DNA of 64,000 nucleotides. It comes from Cloacibacterium normanense (GTDB lineage Bacteria; Bacteroidota; Bacteroidia; Flavobacteriales; Weeksellaceae). The stretch covers positions 1,922,001 to 1,986,000 of the forward strand of contig NZ_CP034157.1 in NCBI RefSeq assembly GCF_003860565.1. Reading direction: 5' to 3'. Below the pieces are notes generated by a model, which was given only the letters and a program-made list of their open reading frames with translations, did not search any database and was not told the origin of the DNA. Both the position numbers and the translations under genes were made by a program. This document shows, in pieces, positions 54,351 to 61,978 of this stretch. The first letter of the stretch is position 1, and every line of letters begins with the position of its first letter.

Positions 54351-55826
54351 ATGAGTAGCGAAAGTGATTTTATCAAGACCGTTTTTGGTTTAAAACTGAG
54401 ACAACAGAGACAAAAGAAAAATTGGTCTCTGCAAGATTTAGCAGACAAAACCAAACTTTCTAAATCTTATCTCAACGAAATAGAAAACGGAAAAAAATAC
54501 CCTAAACATGACAAAATCATTCAGTTAGCCGATGTATTGAATTGTAAATTTGACGATCTAGTCTCTACCAAATTGGATAAAAACCTCGCTCCATTTAGTG
54601 AGATTTTACAAAGTGATTTCTTCAAAGAAATTCCTCTAGAACTTTTTGGAATCAATAAGAATACACTCATTAATATCATCAGTGAAGCGCCCAAAAAAGT
54701 AACTGCTTTTATCAACACTTTGATTGAAATTTCTCAAAATTACAATCTCGGAAAAGAGCGTTTTTACTTCGCCGTGGTGAGAAGTTTTCAAGAATTATAC
54801 GACAATCACTTCCCCGATATCGAAGAAAAAGCCAAAAATTTCGCCGAAGAAAATCAATTAAAGCTTGGGAGAAATATTGACATCAAACATTTAGAAAAAA
54901 TCCTGATTGATGTTTTCGACTATGAAATAAAATCCGAAGATTTTGAACAATACGGAACCTTAAATCATCTTCGTTCGCTTTACGTTCCTGAGAAAAAATT
55001 ATTGCTTCTGAATCGTTTGCTTGACGAGAATCAAAAAACCTTTATTCTAGCCAAAGAAATTGGGTTTCAAGTTTTAGAACTTAATCCAAGACCAAATACT
55101 TATTCTTGGTTAGATTTTACCAGTTTTGAAGAATTATTGAGCAATTTCTACGCTTCCTATTTTGCAGGTTGTATTCTGATACCAAAAGATGAATTGATTG
55201 AAAAAACAGAAGAATTCTTTGACGAACCAGACTTTAATTCTCAAAAATTTGATGATTTAATCGCTCATTTCACCAATTCTCCTGAAACTTTTTATTACCG
55301 ATTAACCAATTTACTTTCAGCAGAATTTGGGATAAAAGACTTATTTTATTTGTGTTTCGTCAAAAAGAAAAATACAGATAAAGTTCAAATTCTCAAGGAA
55401 TTACACCTAAATCAACAACAAGCTCCTCACGGAAATGCGACTAACGAACATTATTGCAGACGCTGGATTGCCATTAAAAATCTAAAAGAACTAAAAGAAA
55501 ACGAGACCGCAACTTCTGCACAAATTTCCCATTACAAAGATTCTGGACTGAGCTATCTGGTCATTTCTACCTCGCACAGAAATCCTTTCTCAGACGGAAC
55601 CAACAGAAGTTACTGCTTGGGAATTTTACTGAATTCAAACTCTTTGAAAAAAATAAAATTTGCGAAAAACGACAGCATTAAATCTGAAGATGTAGGCGTA
55701 ACCTGCGAAACTTGTAGCATCTCTGATTGCGAAGTAAGAAAAGCACCACCAACCCGATTAGAAAAAGAACACTTCAATGAAAGCATGAAAAAAGCGATTG
55801 CAAAAATCAGAAAAGAAGTGCTTTAA
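54351..55826 (+). CDS. ScfR/RamB-type HTH regulator (IrrE-like and DUF2083 domains)
   Basis: 491 residues from ATG 54351 (MSSESDFIKTVFGLKLRQQRQ). N-terminal XRE helix-turn-helix (LRQQRQKKNWSLQDLADKTKLSKSYLNEIENGKKYP), a central ImmA/IrrE-like region where the zinc motif is degenerate (FILAKEIGFQVLELNP), and a C-terminal DUF2083-type domain with a Cys cluster VTCETCSISDCEVRKAPP. Relatives (RamB, short-chain fatty acyl regulators) control acetate and glyoxylate or propionate genes by sensing acyl-CoA-type ligands. Divergent position and shared palindromes make aceBA the likely target. Confidence 0.9.
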   Translation: MSSESDFIKTVFGLKLRQQRQKKNWSLQDLADKTKLSKSYLNEIENGKKYPKHDKIIQLADVLNCKFDDLVSTKLDKNLAPFSEILQSDFFKEIPLELFGINKNTLINIISEAPKKVTAFINTLIEISQNYNLGKERFYFAVVRSFQELYDNHFPDIEEKAKNFAEENQLKLGRNIDIKHLEKILIDVFDYEIKSEDFEQYGTLNHLRSLYVPEKKLLLLNRLLDENQKTFILAKEIGFQVLELNPRPNTYSWLDFTSFEELLSNFYASYFAGCILIPKDELIEKTEEFFDEPDFNSQKFDDLIAHFTNSPETFYYRLTNLLSAEFGIKDLFYLCFVKKKNTDKVQILKELHLNQQQAPHGNATNEHYCRRWIAIKNLKELKENETATSAQISHYKDSGLSYLVISTSHRNPFSDGTNRSYCLGILLNSNSLKKIKFAKNDSIKSEDVGVTCETCSISDCEVRKAPPTRLEKEHFNESMKKAIAKIRKEVL

Positions 55827-55974
55827 TTTACGATTTGTGATTTGTGATTTGCGATTTTGTTAAGATTTAAATTAACTATTACAATTATTTCTTTTTAACA
55901 TTTTTTGCGGATAACTTTAGACAAAATCTATTGAAATTTTATTTTGTTGGTACTATCTTTGACCTGAGAAGATT

Positions 55975-57231
55975 ATGAATTTCGACAGAATAAAAGAAAA
56001 ATTAGAAATCCTTGCAGACGCTGCTAAATACGACGTTTCCTGCTCTTCGAGTGGTGGAAATCGTAAAAACAAGGGCGGACTAGGCAACAGTCATACTGCG
56101 GGAATTTGTCACTCCTTTACTGAAGATGGCAGATGTATTTCTTTGCTCAAAATTCTCTTGACCAATCATTGCATTTACGACTGTTTATATTGCGTTTCCA
56201 GAAAATCAAACGATATAAAACGGGCTGCTTTCACGGTGGAAGAAGTGGTAGATCTCACCATGAATTTTTACCGCAGAAATTATATTGAGGGCTTATTTTT
56301 AAGCTCTGGAATTTTTAAAAATGCAGATTTCACCATGGAACGATTGGTGAGAATTGCCAAAAAACTGAGAGAAGAGCATAACTTCAATGGCTACATTCAC
56401 CTAAAAACCATTCCTGGCGCAAGTGATGAATTAATTAGAGAAGCTGGCCTGTATGCAGACAGACTTTCCATTAATTTGGAAATTCCTACAGAATCTGGCT
56501 TAAAACTTCTCGCTCCTGAAAAATCTCATCAAGACATGATAAAACCGATGGGTTTTATTAAAAATGCTTTAACGGTTTATCAAGAAGAAAGAAAAATTTT
56601 CAGAAAAGTTCCGAAATTCGCTCCAGCTGGTCAATCTACCCAAATGATTGTAGGCGCAACCAATGAAACCGACCTCAAAATTATTCATGTAGCCAAACAT
56701 TTTTACCAAAATTACAACATGAAACGGGTGTACTATTCTGGTTACGTTCCTGTTTTAGAAGATAAAAATTTACCTTCCATTCATGCGCAAGTTCCGATGC
56801 AAAGGGAAAACCGACTGTATCAAGCGGATTGGTTGATGCGTTTTTATGGTTTTGATGCTAATGAAATTTTAGACAAAAACCATCCGTTTCTAGATTTAGA
56901 AGTAGACCCAAAATTAGCTTGGGCGCTGAGAAACAGAGAAAAATTCCCAATAAATATCAATACTGCTCCGAAAGAATTGCTGTTAAGAATTCCTGGAGTG
57001 GGCGTAACTTCTGTAAATAAAATTCTGATGGCGAGAAAATTTCAGAAACTGAATTTAGAACACCTCAAAAAAATGGGTGTTGCGACCAACAGAGCCAAAT
57101 ATTTTATAGAATTTGAAAGTCAAAATATTTTCAACCGATTGATTGACGAGCAGAATTTCAGACAAATCATTGTAAAAGGAATGAAATCTAAATGGCAAAA
57201 TCCGTTTTCGGAGCAGTTGAGTTTGTTTTAA
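55975..57231 (+). CDS. Putative DNA modification/repair radical SAM protein
   Basis: 418 residues, fits the TIGR03916-type family. Radical SAM cysteines C66, C70 and C73 in NHCIYDCLYC, preceded by the characteristic CSSSGGNRKN...AGICHSFTEDGRCISLLKIL segment with extra Cys. The C-terminus has a helix-hairpin-helix DNA-binding motif (NINTAPKELLLRIPGVGVTSVNKILMARK, about residues 325-352). It is predicted to act on DNA lesions or modified bases, by analogy to spore photoproduct lyase. Followed after 79 bases by its usual partner, the DUF4130 protein. Confidence 0.92.
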   Translation: MNFDRIKEKLEILADAAKYDVSCSSSGGNRKNKGGLGNSHTAGICHSFTEDGRCISLLKILLTNHCIYDCLYCVSRKSNDIKRAAFTVEEVVDLTMNFYRRNYIEGLFLSSGIFKNADFTMERLVRIAKKLREEHNFNGYIHLKTIPGASDELIREAGLYADRLSINLEIPTESGLKLLAPEKSHQDMIKPMGFIKNALTVYQEERKIFRKVPKFAPAGQSTQMIVGATNETDLKIIHVAKHFYQNYNMKRVYYSGYVPVLEDKNLPSIHAQVPMQRENRLYQADWLMRFYGFDANEILDKNHPFLDLEVDPKLAWALRNREKFPININTAPKELLLRIPGVGVTSVNKILMARKFQKLNLEHLKKMGVATNRAKYFIEFESQNIFNRLIDEQNFRQIIVKGMKSKWQNPFSEQLSLF

Positions 57232-57310
57232 ATTGCCACGAATACACGAATATTTAATTACAAAGATTATCATTTATATTTCATTAATAATTTATTATCA
57301 TTAATAAAAA

Positions 57311-58075
57311 TTGACCACCCTACTCTACGATTCCACTTTTGAAGGATTAATGACGACTGTATTTGAAGTTTTCGAGTACAAATATGATGTGGTGGAAATT
57401 GTGGCTCAACAAAATTACAGTCAAGAGAATTTCTTTGCAGAAACGCATGAAGTGATTACTGATTTTACCAAATCTGACCGAGTTCTGAAAAAATTAGATC
57501 AAAACCTAGGAAAGCAAGGCATTTCTCAACTCATGATGGTTTATTTCTCGGAGAGAAAAGACTTTGAACGATTAATTTTGAGCGCAGTTCGACATTCTAT
57601 AAAACATCCAAAACAAAATATTTTACAAGATTTTGGGAATGAAGATATTCTAGAAATTTCTAAAATTTGCAGAAGCGTAAGTAGAGAACGACACAGAATG
57701 CTGGCTTTTGTACGTTTTGAATTATTACAAGACGAAGTGTATTTTGCCAAAATAGAACCTGATTTTAATGTTTTACCACTTATTAGAAAACATTTTAAAG
57801 AAAGATACGCTGACCAAAAATGGATGATTTTCGATTTGAAAAGACATTACGGAATTTTCTATGATTTAAAAGAAGTTCATTTTTTCACGCCTGATTCTTC
57901 TCAATTGCAAAATTTCAGAAATTCTGAACAATTCCATCACGAGGAAGAGAAAAAATACCAAACACTTTGGCAACGTTACTTTGTAAAAACAGGAATTCCT
58001 GAAAGAAAAAACATGAAACTTCATATTCAGTGGGTTCCGAAACGTTATTGGAAATACTTAACTGAAAAGTACTAA
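57311..58075 (+). CDS. DUF4130 / TIGR03915-type putative DNA repair protein
   Basis: 254 residues, start TTG at 57311 (MTTLLYDSTFEGLMTTVFEVFEYKYD), matching the family N-terminus. Conserved blocks include SRERHRMLAFVRFELLQDEVYFAKIEPDFNVLPLI, HFKERYADQKWMIFDLKRHYGIFYD and the final IQWVPKRYWKYLTEKY. In other bacteria this domain is found fused to UdgX-type uracil-DNA glycosylase. Its constant partner is the radical SAM gene upstream; together they form a little-studied DNA repair module. Confidence 0.92.
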   Translation: MTTLLYDSTFEGLMTTVFEVFEYKYDVVEIVAQQNYSQENFFAETHEVITDFTKSDRVLKKLDQNLGKQGISQLMMVYFSERKDFERLILSAVRHSIKHPKQNILQDFGNEDILEISKICRSVSRERHRMLAFVRFELLQDEVYFAKIEPDFNVLPLIRKHFKERYADQKWMIFDLKRHYGIFYDLKEVHFFTPDSSQLQNFRNSEQFHHEEEKKYQTLWQRYFVKTGIPERKNMKLHIQWVPKRYWKYLTEKY

Positions 58076-58184
58076 AACAAACCTCTCTAAAATTGCTTCT
58101 AAAGAGGTCAAAATATATGTTTTTGAAAACTATTTTCTAAAAAAAAGAAGTTGTGCAACAGTTATCGATGTTGTAGGCAGTTTC
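58074..58184. repeat. Direct repeat A (terminator plus CAACAGTTA segment)
   Basis: AAAACAAACCTCTCTAAAAT... then TATTTTCTAAAAAA, GCAACAGTTA and GCAGTTT. It aligns along its length with 58889-58984. The CCTCT...AGAGG stem serves as terminator of the DUF4130 gene. Confidence 0.8.
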
Positions 58185-58186
58185 TT

Positions 58187-58690
58187 TTATTCAAGTTTAT
58201 GTTTTTTTTGATATACAGATATTAAACTATTATTTTTTTTGTCATCAAAAATTATTTTATCATCTACAATTCTGCCTTTTAAAAATGTTCTTTTATAAAT
58301 TTTAGTTTTACTTCCTTTTGACGGAGCAAAACATTCAAGTTCAATAGTATTTCCTGAAACTTTGTATTTTCCTCCACTCCAAATTGTTTCTTTAGTTCTG
58401 TAAGAAAAGTTTTTGTAATATTTTAAAGAAGAATCCTTGTAAAATCCGTCATTATGAAATTCCAAAACCATAGGATTTTTTATTTCATCTTCATTATAAT
58501 ATCTTTCTTCAAATATTTGTATATAATATGCGGTTGTATCAATCTTTTTTAGATTTTCCACACTTGGTTTTTCAGTAAAAGTATAATTCATATTTTTTCC
58601 GAGTTTAGGTTCTCCATTCTTATCATATTCCACGATATATGACTTACAACCTAATAGAAAAAATAGCAATAAAAAAATAAAGATTTTCAT
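58187..58690 (-). CDS. Lipoprotein of unknown function in a repeat-bounded cassette
   Basis: 167 residues with a lipoprotein signal (FIFLLLFFLLGCKS; acylated Cys at residue 15). The mature part is beta-rich (YIVEYDKNGEPKLGKNMNYTF, MVLEFHNDGFYKDSSLKYY, WSGGKYKVSGNTIELECFAP). No family recognised. It reads opposite to its neighbours and lies between two direct repeats, with an attC-like hairpin just upstream of its start (58713-58806): the layout of a mobile gene cassette. Confidence 0.7.
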   Translation of the reverse strand: MKIFIFLLLFFLLGCKSYIVEYDKNGEPKLGKNMNYTFTEKPSVENLKKIDTTAYYIQIFEERYYNEDEIKNPMVLEFHNDGFYKDSSLKYYKNFSYRTKETIWSGGKYKVSGNTIELECFAPSKGSKTKIYKRTFLKGRIVDDKIIFDDKKNNSLISVYQKKHKLE

Positions 58691-58712
58691 ATATGTTTTT
58701 TTTATGAAATTG

Positions 58713-58806
58713 CCTTAACGGTTCGGCGGATTTGCGAAGTCCCGAAAAGGAAGTTTACTTCCGTTCTTAGGATTTTGCAAATTCATAGTGTATGTTGCAC
58801 ATACTC
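58713..58806 (-). other. attC-like imperfect hairpin upstream of the lipoprotein gene
   Basis: On the minus strand the outer ends are GTGCAAC and GTTAAGGC. The inner arms 58729-58743 and 58771-58785 pair at about 12 of 15 positions, with a further small hairpin AGGAAGT/ACTTCC inside. R''-L''-L'-R'-type layout like an integron attC, but the outer boxes deviate from RYYYAAC/GTTRRRY and no integrase is seen. Confidence 0.35.
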
Positions 58807-58888
58807 AAATGTACTAAAAATTTTTATAAAAACTATGCTTTACAACTTCAATAACTCCATTGTAAGCGCTCTAAATTTTAATATTTTA

Positions 58889-58984
58889 AAAACAAACCTC
58901 TCTAAAATTGCTTTTAAAGAGATTTTTTATATTTATTTTCTAAAAAAGGAGTTTTGCAACAGTTACCGTTAGCTGCAGTTTTAT
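58889..58984. repeat. Direct repeat B
   Basis: Second copy of 58074-58184, shorter by about 15 bases through small gaps; it also ends TTGCAACAGTTA, then GCAGTTTT. Confidence 0.8.
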
Positions 58985-59439
58985 TTTTTTTAATAAAATT
59001 TTTATTTCAACTGCGAGACAATTTTAATGGATGGTATTCTTATATAGGTTCGTTAACATTCCATTTTCCTAAGCATACCAATTTCAATGCAATCATCGCT
59101 GTGATAGTTTTGACTAAAGAATTAACAATAAAAATAGAGTTGTATGATGCATTAGTTCCTTCAGATCCTTAAAACTTTTTTGCGATATTGATTTGTTGTT
59201 TCATTAAAATAATAAACTGTTTTTTTTGGATTTCTTTTATCAATTGATTTTTACAATCCTCAAAAACAAAAATAGGTACGACCAAGATATCATTCTATAG
59301 CTTTTGTTTTCTCTACCAATCCATAAGAATTTTATCTACCATATTTAAAAAATCCATCAAGAGCGATGGATTTTTTGGTTTCAATAGTTTACATTTGGAG
59401 TGAACAATTCTTTTGTTTGCAATTTAGAATGATAAAAAT
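58985..59439. other. Gene-poor stretch with remnants and one terminator
   Basis: No intact gene could be supported. On the minus strand, 59169-59342 reads as a 57-codon frame starting ATG but broken by two TAG codons (MVDKILMDW, stop, RKQKL, stop, NDILVVPIFVFEDC...), possibly a decayed gene. A perfect stem AATCCATC...GATGGATT with T-run lies at 59347-59376. Confidence 0.4.
59347..59376. terminator. Orphan terminator hairpin
   Basis: AAAAAATCCATC and GATGGATTTTTT pair around AAGAGC. No intact gene ends at it. Confidence 0.75.
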
Positions 59440-60003
59440 ATGAGTGAGATTTTAAGACGTCAAATTGAGAAAATTACGCCATTAACTGACCAGGAGTTCG
59501 AGTATATTCTGTCTCATTTTACCTTGAAAAAATTTAAAAAGCATCAGATTTTAATTCAAGAAGGAGATACCGTACAAAATGATTATTTTGTGATGAATGG
59601 TTTGTTAAAAGCATCTTACCTTAATCAAGAAGGGAAAGAGCACATCATGCAATTTGCAATGGAAGATTGGTGGATTACCGATTATCAGGCGTATTTTAAT
59701 CAAACGGAAGCTACTTTTACCATTGATGCATTAGAATCTACCGAAGTACTTACTTTGTCTCTCTATAACCGAGAGAAACTCTGTGCAGATATGCATAAAA
59801 TAGAACATTTTTTCAGGAAAAAGTCTAATAATGGTTATATCGCACTCCAAAGAAGGATTTTGTCTTTGCTGAATAGCAATGCCAAAGAACGCTACGAACA
59901 ATTTATTTCTCAATATCCTACACTTTTACAACGATTGCCCAAAACATTAATCGCTTCGTATTTAGGTGTTTCCAGAGAAACCTTGAGTCGGCTTTCGGTG
60001 TAA
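59440..60003 (+). CDS. Crp/Fnr family transcriptional regulator
   Basis: 187 residues. Cyclic-nucleotide-binding-type beta-roll (FKKHQILIQEGDTVQNDYFVMNGLLKASYLNQEGKEHIMQFAMEDWW), dimer helix (KIEHFFRKKSNNGYIALQRRILSLLN) and a short C-terminal HTH (LPKTLIASYLGVSRETLSRLS). It lacks the FNR Cys residues and a convincing cAMP phosphate-binding cassette, as is usual for Bacteroidota members. A TGTGA-N6-TCACA site begins right after its stop, ahead of the DJ-1/PfpI gene, its likely target. Confidence 0.93.
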   Translation: MSEILRRQIEKITPLTDQEFEYILSHFTLKKFKKHQILIQEGDTVQNDYFVMNGLLKASYLNQEGKEHIMQFAMEDWWITDYQAYFNQTEATFTIDALESTEVLTLSLYNREKLCADMHKIEHFFRKKSNNGYIALQRRILSLLNSNAKERYEQFISQYPTLLQRLPKTLIASYLGVSRETLSRLSV

Positions 60004-60019
60004 TGTGATGTAGGTCACA
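60004..60019. promoter_or_regulatory. CRP-like site TGTGA-TGTAGG-TCACA
   Basis: Perfect TGTGA-N6-TCACA inverted repeat, followed by a half-site TTGTGAGGTAGG at 60024-60035. It lies 45 bases upstream of the -7 element at 60064-60071. Confidence 0.65.
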
Positions 60020-60042
60020 AAAAAGTTGTGAGGTAGGTCCTG

Positions 60043-60071
60043 TTGTTTGTGGGGAGCTACATTTACCTTTG
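60043..60071 (+). promoter_or_regulatory. Promoter of the DJ-1/PfpI gene (TTG-N18-TACCTTTG)
   Basis: TACCTTTG at 60064-60071 fits TAnnTTTG, with a TTG at 60043-60045 in the -33 position. The ATG is at 60104. Confidence 0.6.
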
Positions 60072-60103
60072 CACTATCAAATCATTAAAAAATCAATAGT
60101 AAA

Positions 60104-60886
60104 ATGAATTACAACAAGTTTTTATCAAAGATAATTTTCTTAACGAGTTGTATTCTTTTTTTAGGAATCAACATGGTAAATGCACAAACAATAAAATCTA
60201 ACAAAATGAGCAAAAAAGTATTATTCGTGGTTACGAGCCACGACAAATTAGGAAACACTGGTGAATCTACCGGGTATTATTTAGGTGAAGTTACGCATCC
60301 TTGGGCTGTATTAGTAGATGCTGGTTACGAAATAGATTTCGTGAGTCCAAAAGGTGGAAACCCGCCATATTATGGAAATACTCCAGATGATAAGGTTAAT
60401 GAAAGATTTTTAGCAGATGAGTATTATCAAAATAAAATTCAGAATACCATGACCCCTGCAGAAGTACATCCTGATGAATATGTGGGGATTTTTTATGCTG
60501 GAGGTCACGGTACGATGTGGGATTTTCCAGATAATGAAGAATTGGCAGTAATCGCACAAAAAATCTACGAAAAAAATGGAATCGTAAGTGCGGTTTGTCA
60601 CGGTCCTGCTGGATTGGTGAATATTAAACTCAGCAATGGAAAATATCTGGTAGATGGCAAAAAAATCAATGCTTTCACCAATGAAGAAGAAGCTGCTGTG
60701 AAATTGGATGATGTGGTTCCATTTAGATTAGAATCTAAATTAATTGAACGCGGAGCCAAGTTTGAAAAATCTGGCTTATGGCAGACTCACGTTACCGTAG
60801 ACGAAAGAGTGGTAACAGGACAAAATCCTCAATCTGCTCATGCAGTTGGCGAAGCTGTTTTAGAAGAACTTAAAAAACTTCAATAG
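60104..60886 (+). CDS. DJ-1/PfpI (Hsp31-like) class I glutamine amidotransferase-like protein
   Basis: 260 residues with an N-terminal signal or membrane segment (FLSKIIFLTSCILFLGINMVNAQ). Core domain: KVLFVVTSHDKLGNTGESTGYYLGEVTHPWAVLVDAGYEIDFVSPKGG, GIFYAGGHGTMWDF, nucleophile Cys in VSAVCHGPAGLV, and VVTGQNPQSAHAVGEAVLEEL. Relatives are glyoxalase III or deglycase-like stress proteins. Export to the periplasm is unusual for Hsp31-type enzymes but seen in Bacteroidota. Probably controlled by the upstream Crp/Fnr protein. Confidence 0.92.
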   Translation: MNYNKFLSKIIFLTSCILFLGINMVNAQTIKSNKMSKKVLFVVTSHDKLGNTGESTGYYLGEVTHPWAVLVDAGYEIDFVSPKGGNPPYYGNTPDDKVNERFLADEYYQNKIQNTMTPAEVHPDEYVGIFYAGGHGTMWDFPDNEELAVIAQKIYEKNGIVSAVCHGPAGLVNIKLSNGKYLVDGKKINAFTNEEEAAVKLDDVVPFRLESKLIERGAKFEKSGLWQTHVTVDERVVTGQNPQSAHAVGEAVLEELKKLQ

Positions 60887-60898
60887 TTAAGAATACAA

Positions 60899-60920
60899 AA
60901 GAGACTGTTTTCAGTCTCTT
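60899..60920 (+). terminator. Terminator of the DJ-1/PfpI gene
   Basis: AAGAGACTG and CAGTCTCTT pair around TTTT, followed by a T-run. Confidence 0.88.
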
Positions 60921-61010
60921 TTTTTTGAGCTCAATTGAAATTTTATTCGAATAATCTAGATAAAACTTTTATACATAGCAAAGGTTCAACATGTCACAAA
61001 ATGATAAAAA

Positions 61011-61041
61011 AATGGAGCCAGGTAAAATTCCTGACTCCATT
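61011..61041 (-). terminator. Terminator of the ABM gene
   Basis: AATGGAG and CTCCATT pair with an inner AGG/CCT. On the minus strand it is followed by TTTTTTATC. Confidence 0.8.
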
Positions 61042-61071
61042 TAACTGTATTAAAAATTTGTGTTCGATTGC

Positions 61072-61365
61072 TTATTTTACCGCAAGTAGATCTACCATTT
61101 CAAGTACAGGATCTTTCGCAAGTAATTCAGAAGCATTGGCCATTAAAGCTTTTGCAATCTCACCATTCAAGTGAGCATCTCTTGCATCTGTAGTTCCGAA
61201 CGTATCGAATATACCAAAAGTAGAAGGGCCGATTTGTAAAGCATACCATCTTATGGTTCCTGGCTCACCTTCCGCAAGCGGTAAAGCTGACTTTAGGAAT
61301 TCCAATACGTCATTTTCTTTACCCGGTTTTGCTTCTACTCTAGCTAATATTGCAAACTTTTCCAT
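61072..61365 (-). CDS. Antibiotic biosynthesis monooxygenase (ABM) domain protein
   Basis: 97-residue ferredoxin-like dimer of the ABM/YgiN type: MEKFAILARVEAKPGKENDVLEFLKSALPLAEGEPGTIRWYALQIGPSTFGIFDTFGTTDARDAHLNGEIAKALMA. Relatives act as quinol monooxygenases or heme/aromatic-modifying enzymes; the substrate is unknown. A TATTTTTG -7 element lies at 61413-61420 on the minus strand. Single-gene unit. Confidence 0.92.
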   Translation of the reverse strand: MEKFAILARVEAKPGKENDVLEFLKSALPLAEGEPGTIRWYALQIGPSTFGIFDTFGTTDARDAHLNGEIAKALMANASELLAKDPVLEMVDLLAVK

Positions 61366-61412
61366 AATTTAAAATTTTAATGTTATTAAGAGTGTTCTTC
61401 AACTCTTTATAA

Positions 61413-61420
61413 CAAAAATA
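61413..61420 (-). promoter_or_regulatory. Candidate -7 element of the ABM gene (TATTTTTG)
   Basis: Minus-strand match to TAnnTTTG 47 bases before the ATG at 61365. Confidence 0.45.
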
Positions 61421-61512
61421 AGTTTTCCTTATCAAACTAAAAACACAAAAGATGTTAAATAACGTTAATGTTGATCATTGAAAATCAGCAAATTTTCTAA
61501 TGTGCTCTCCCA

Positions 61513-61689
61513 TTAAAATTTGTTCATCATAAAATATTTCATCCCACCAACTAAAAATCCGTCTAATAATCTTATTTTTTTAGAATTTTTCTCAATACTC
61601 TCTAAAATATTTGATGATAATAGTAAGATTATTCCAATAAATGCTAAACCAAAAGAAATAGGAAAGGGATATTTTAAAAATGAATAAGT
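61513..61689 (-). pseudogene. 3' remnant of a small membrane protein gene
   Basis: 58 codons that read as protein (TYSFLKYPFPISFGLAFIGI, then ILLLSSNILESIEKNSKKIR, then LLDGFLVGGMKYFMMNKF and a stop) with one membrane helix, but no ATG, GTG or TTG start near the 5' end and an in-frame TAA directly upstream (61690-61692). The codon pattern fits a real coding past. Family not recognised. It ends at a presumed junction with unrelated sequence, so probably truncated by rearrangement. Confidence 0.5.
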
Positions 61690-61978
61690 TTATTTCGTGA
61701 TAGCGAATATTATATTTTGGGTTGGTTATGCTTTGGGCACAACGTAATTATACACTACGACACACCTTGGAACTCTACCAAACTGATACAATGAATAGGG
61801 CGTGTAAATCGTATCGGAACAAAAGCAAGTGCCATTTACAATTATTTATTTTACCCTTCGGCTCAAGGCGATTCAGAAATACGATTGAACAAAACCGCCT
61901 TGAAGAAAATTCACGTGTAATATCCTTTAGCACAAAAGAATAACGCTACACGTCAACAAAGTGCATTGTTTTAGAAAT
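61690..61978. other. Non-coding junction region
   Basis: 289 bases without a supportable gene and somewhat higher GC than the sequence to its left. It contains a hairpin CAAGGCG (61864-61870) / CGCCTTG (61896-61902) and attC-flavoured words GTTATGC...GCACAACG near 61718-61742 and AATAACGC near 61940. It marks the border to the high-GC segment. Confidence 0.4.

Noticed and set aside
58954-59172. 72-codon plus-strand frame (MQQLPLAAVLFF...) after repeat B
   Set aside because: It begins inside the direct repeat, lacks a recognisable family or promoter and overlaps the candidate decayed minus-strand frame; not supported as a gene.
61722-61943. 73-codon plus-strand frame in the junction region
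   Set aside because: Composition is not protein-like, no family recognised, and the area has hairpins and repeat words.
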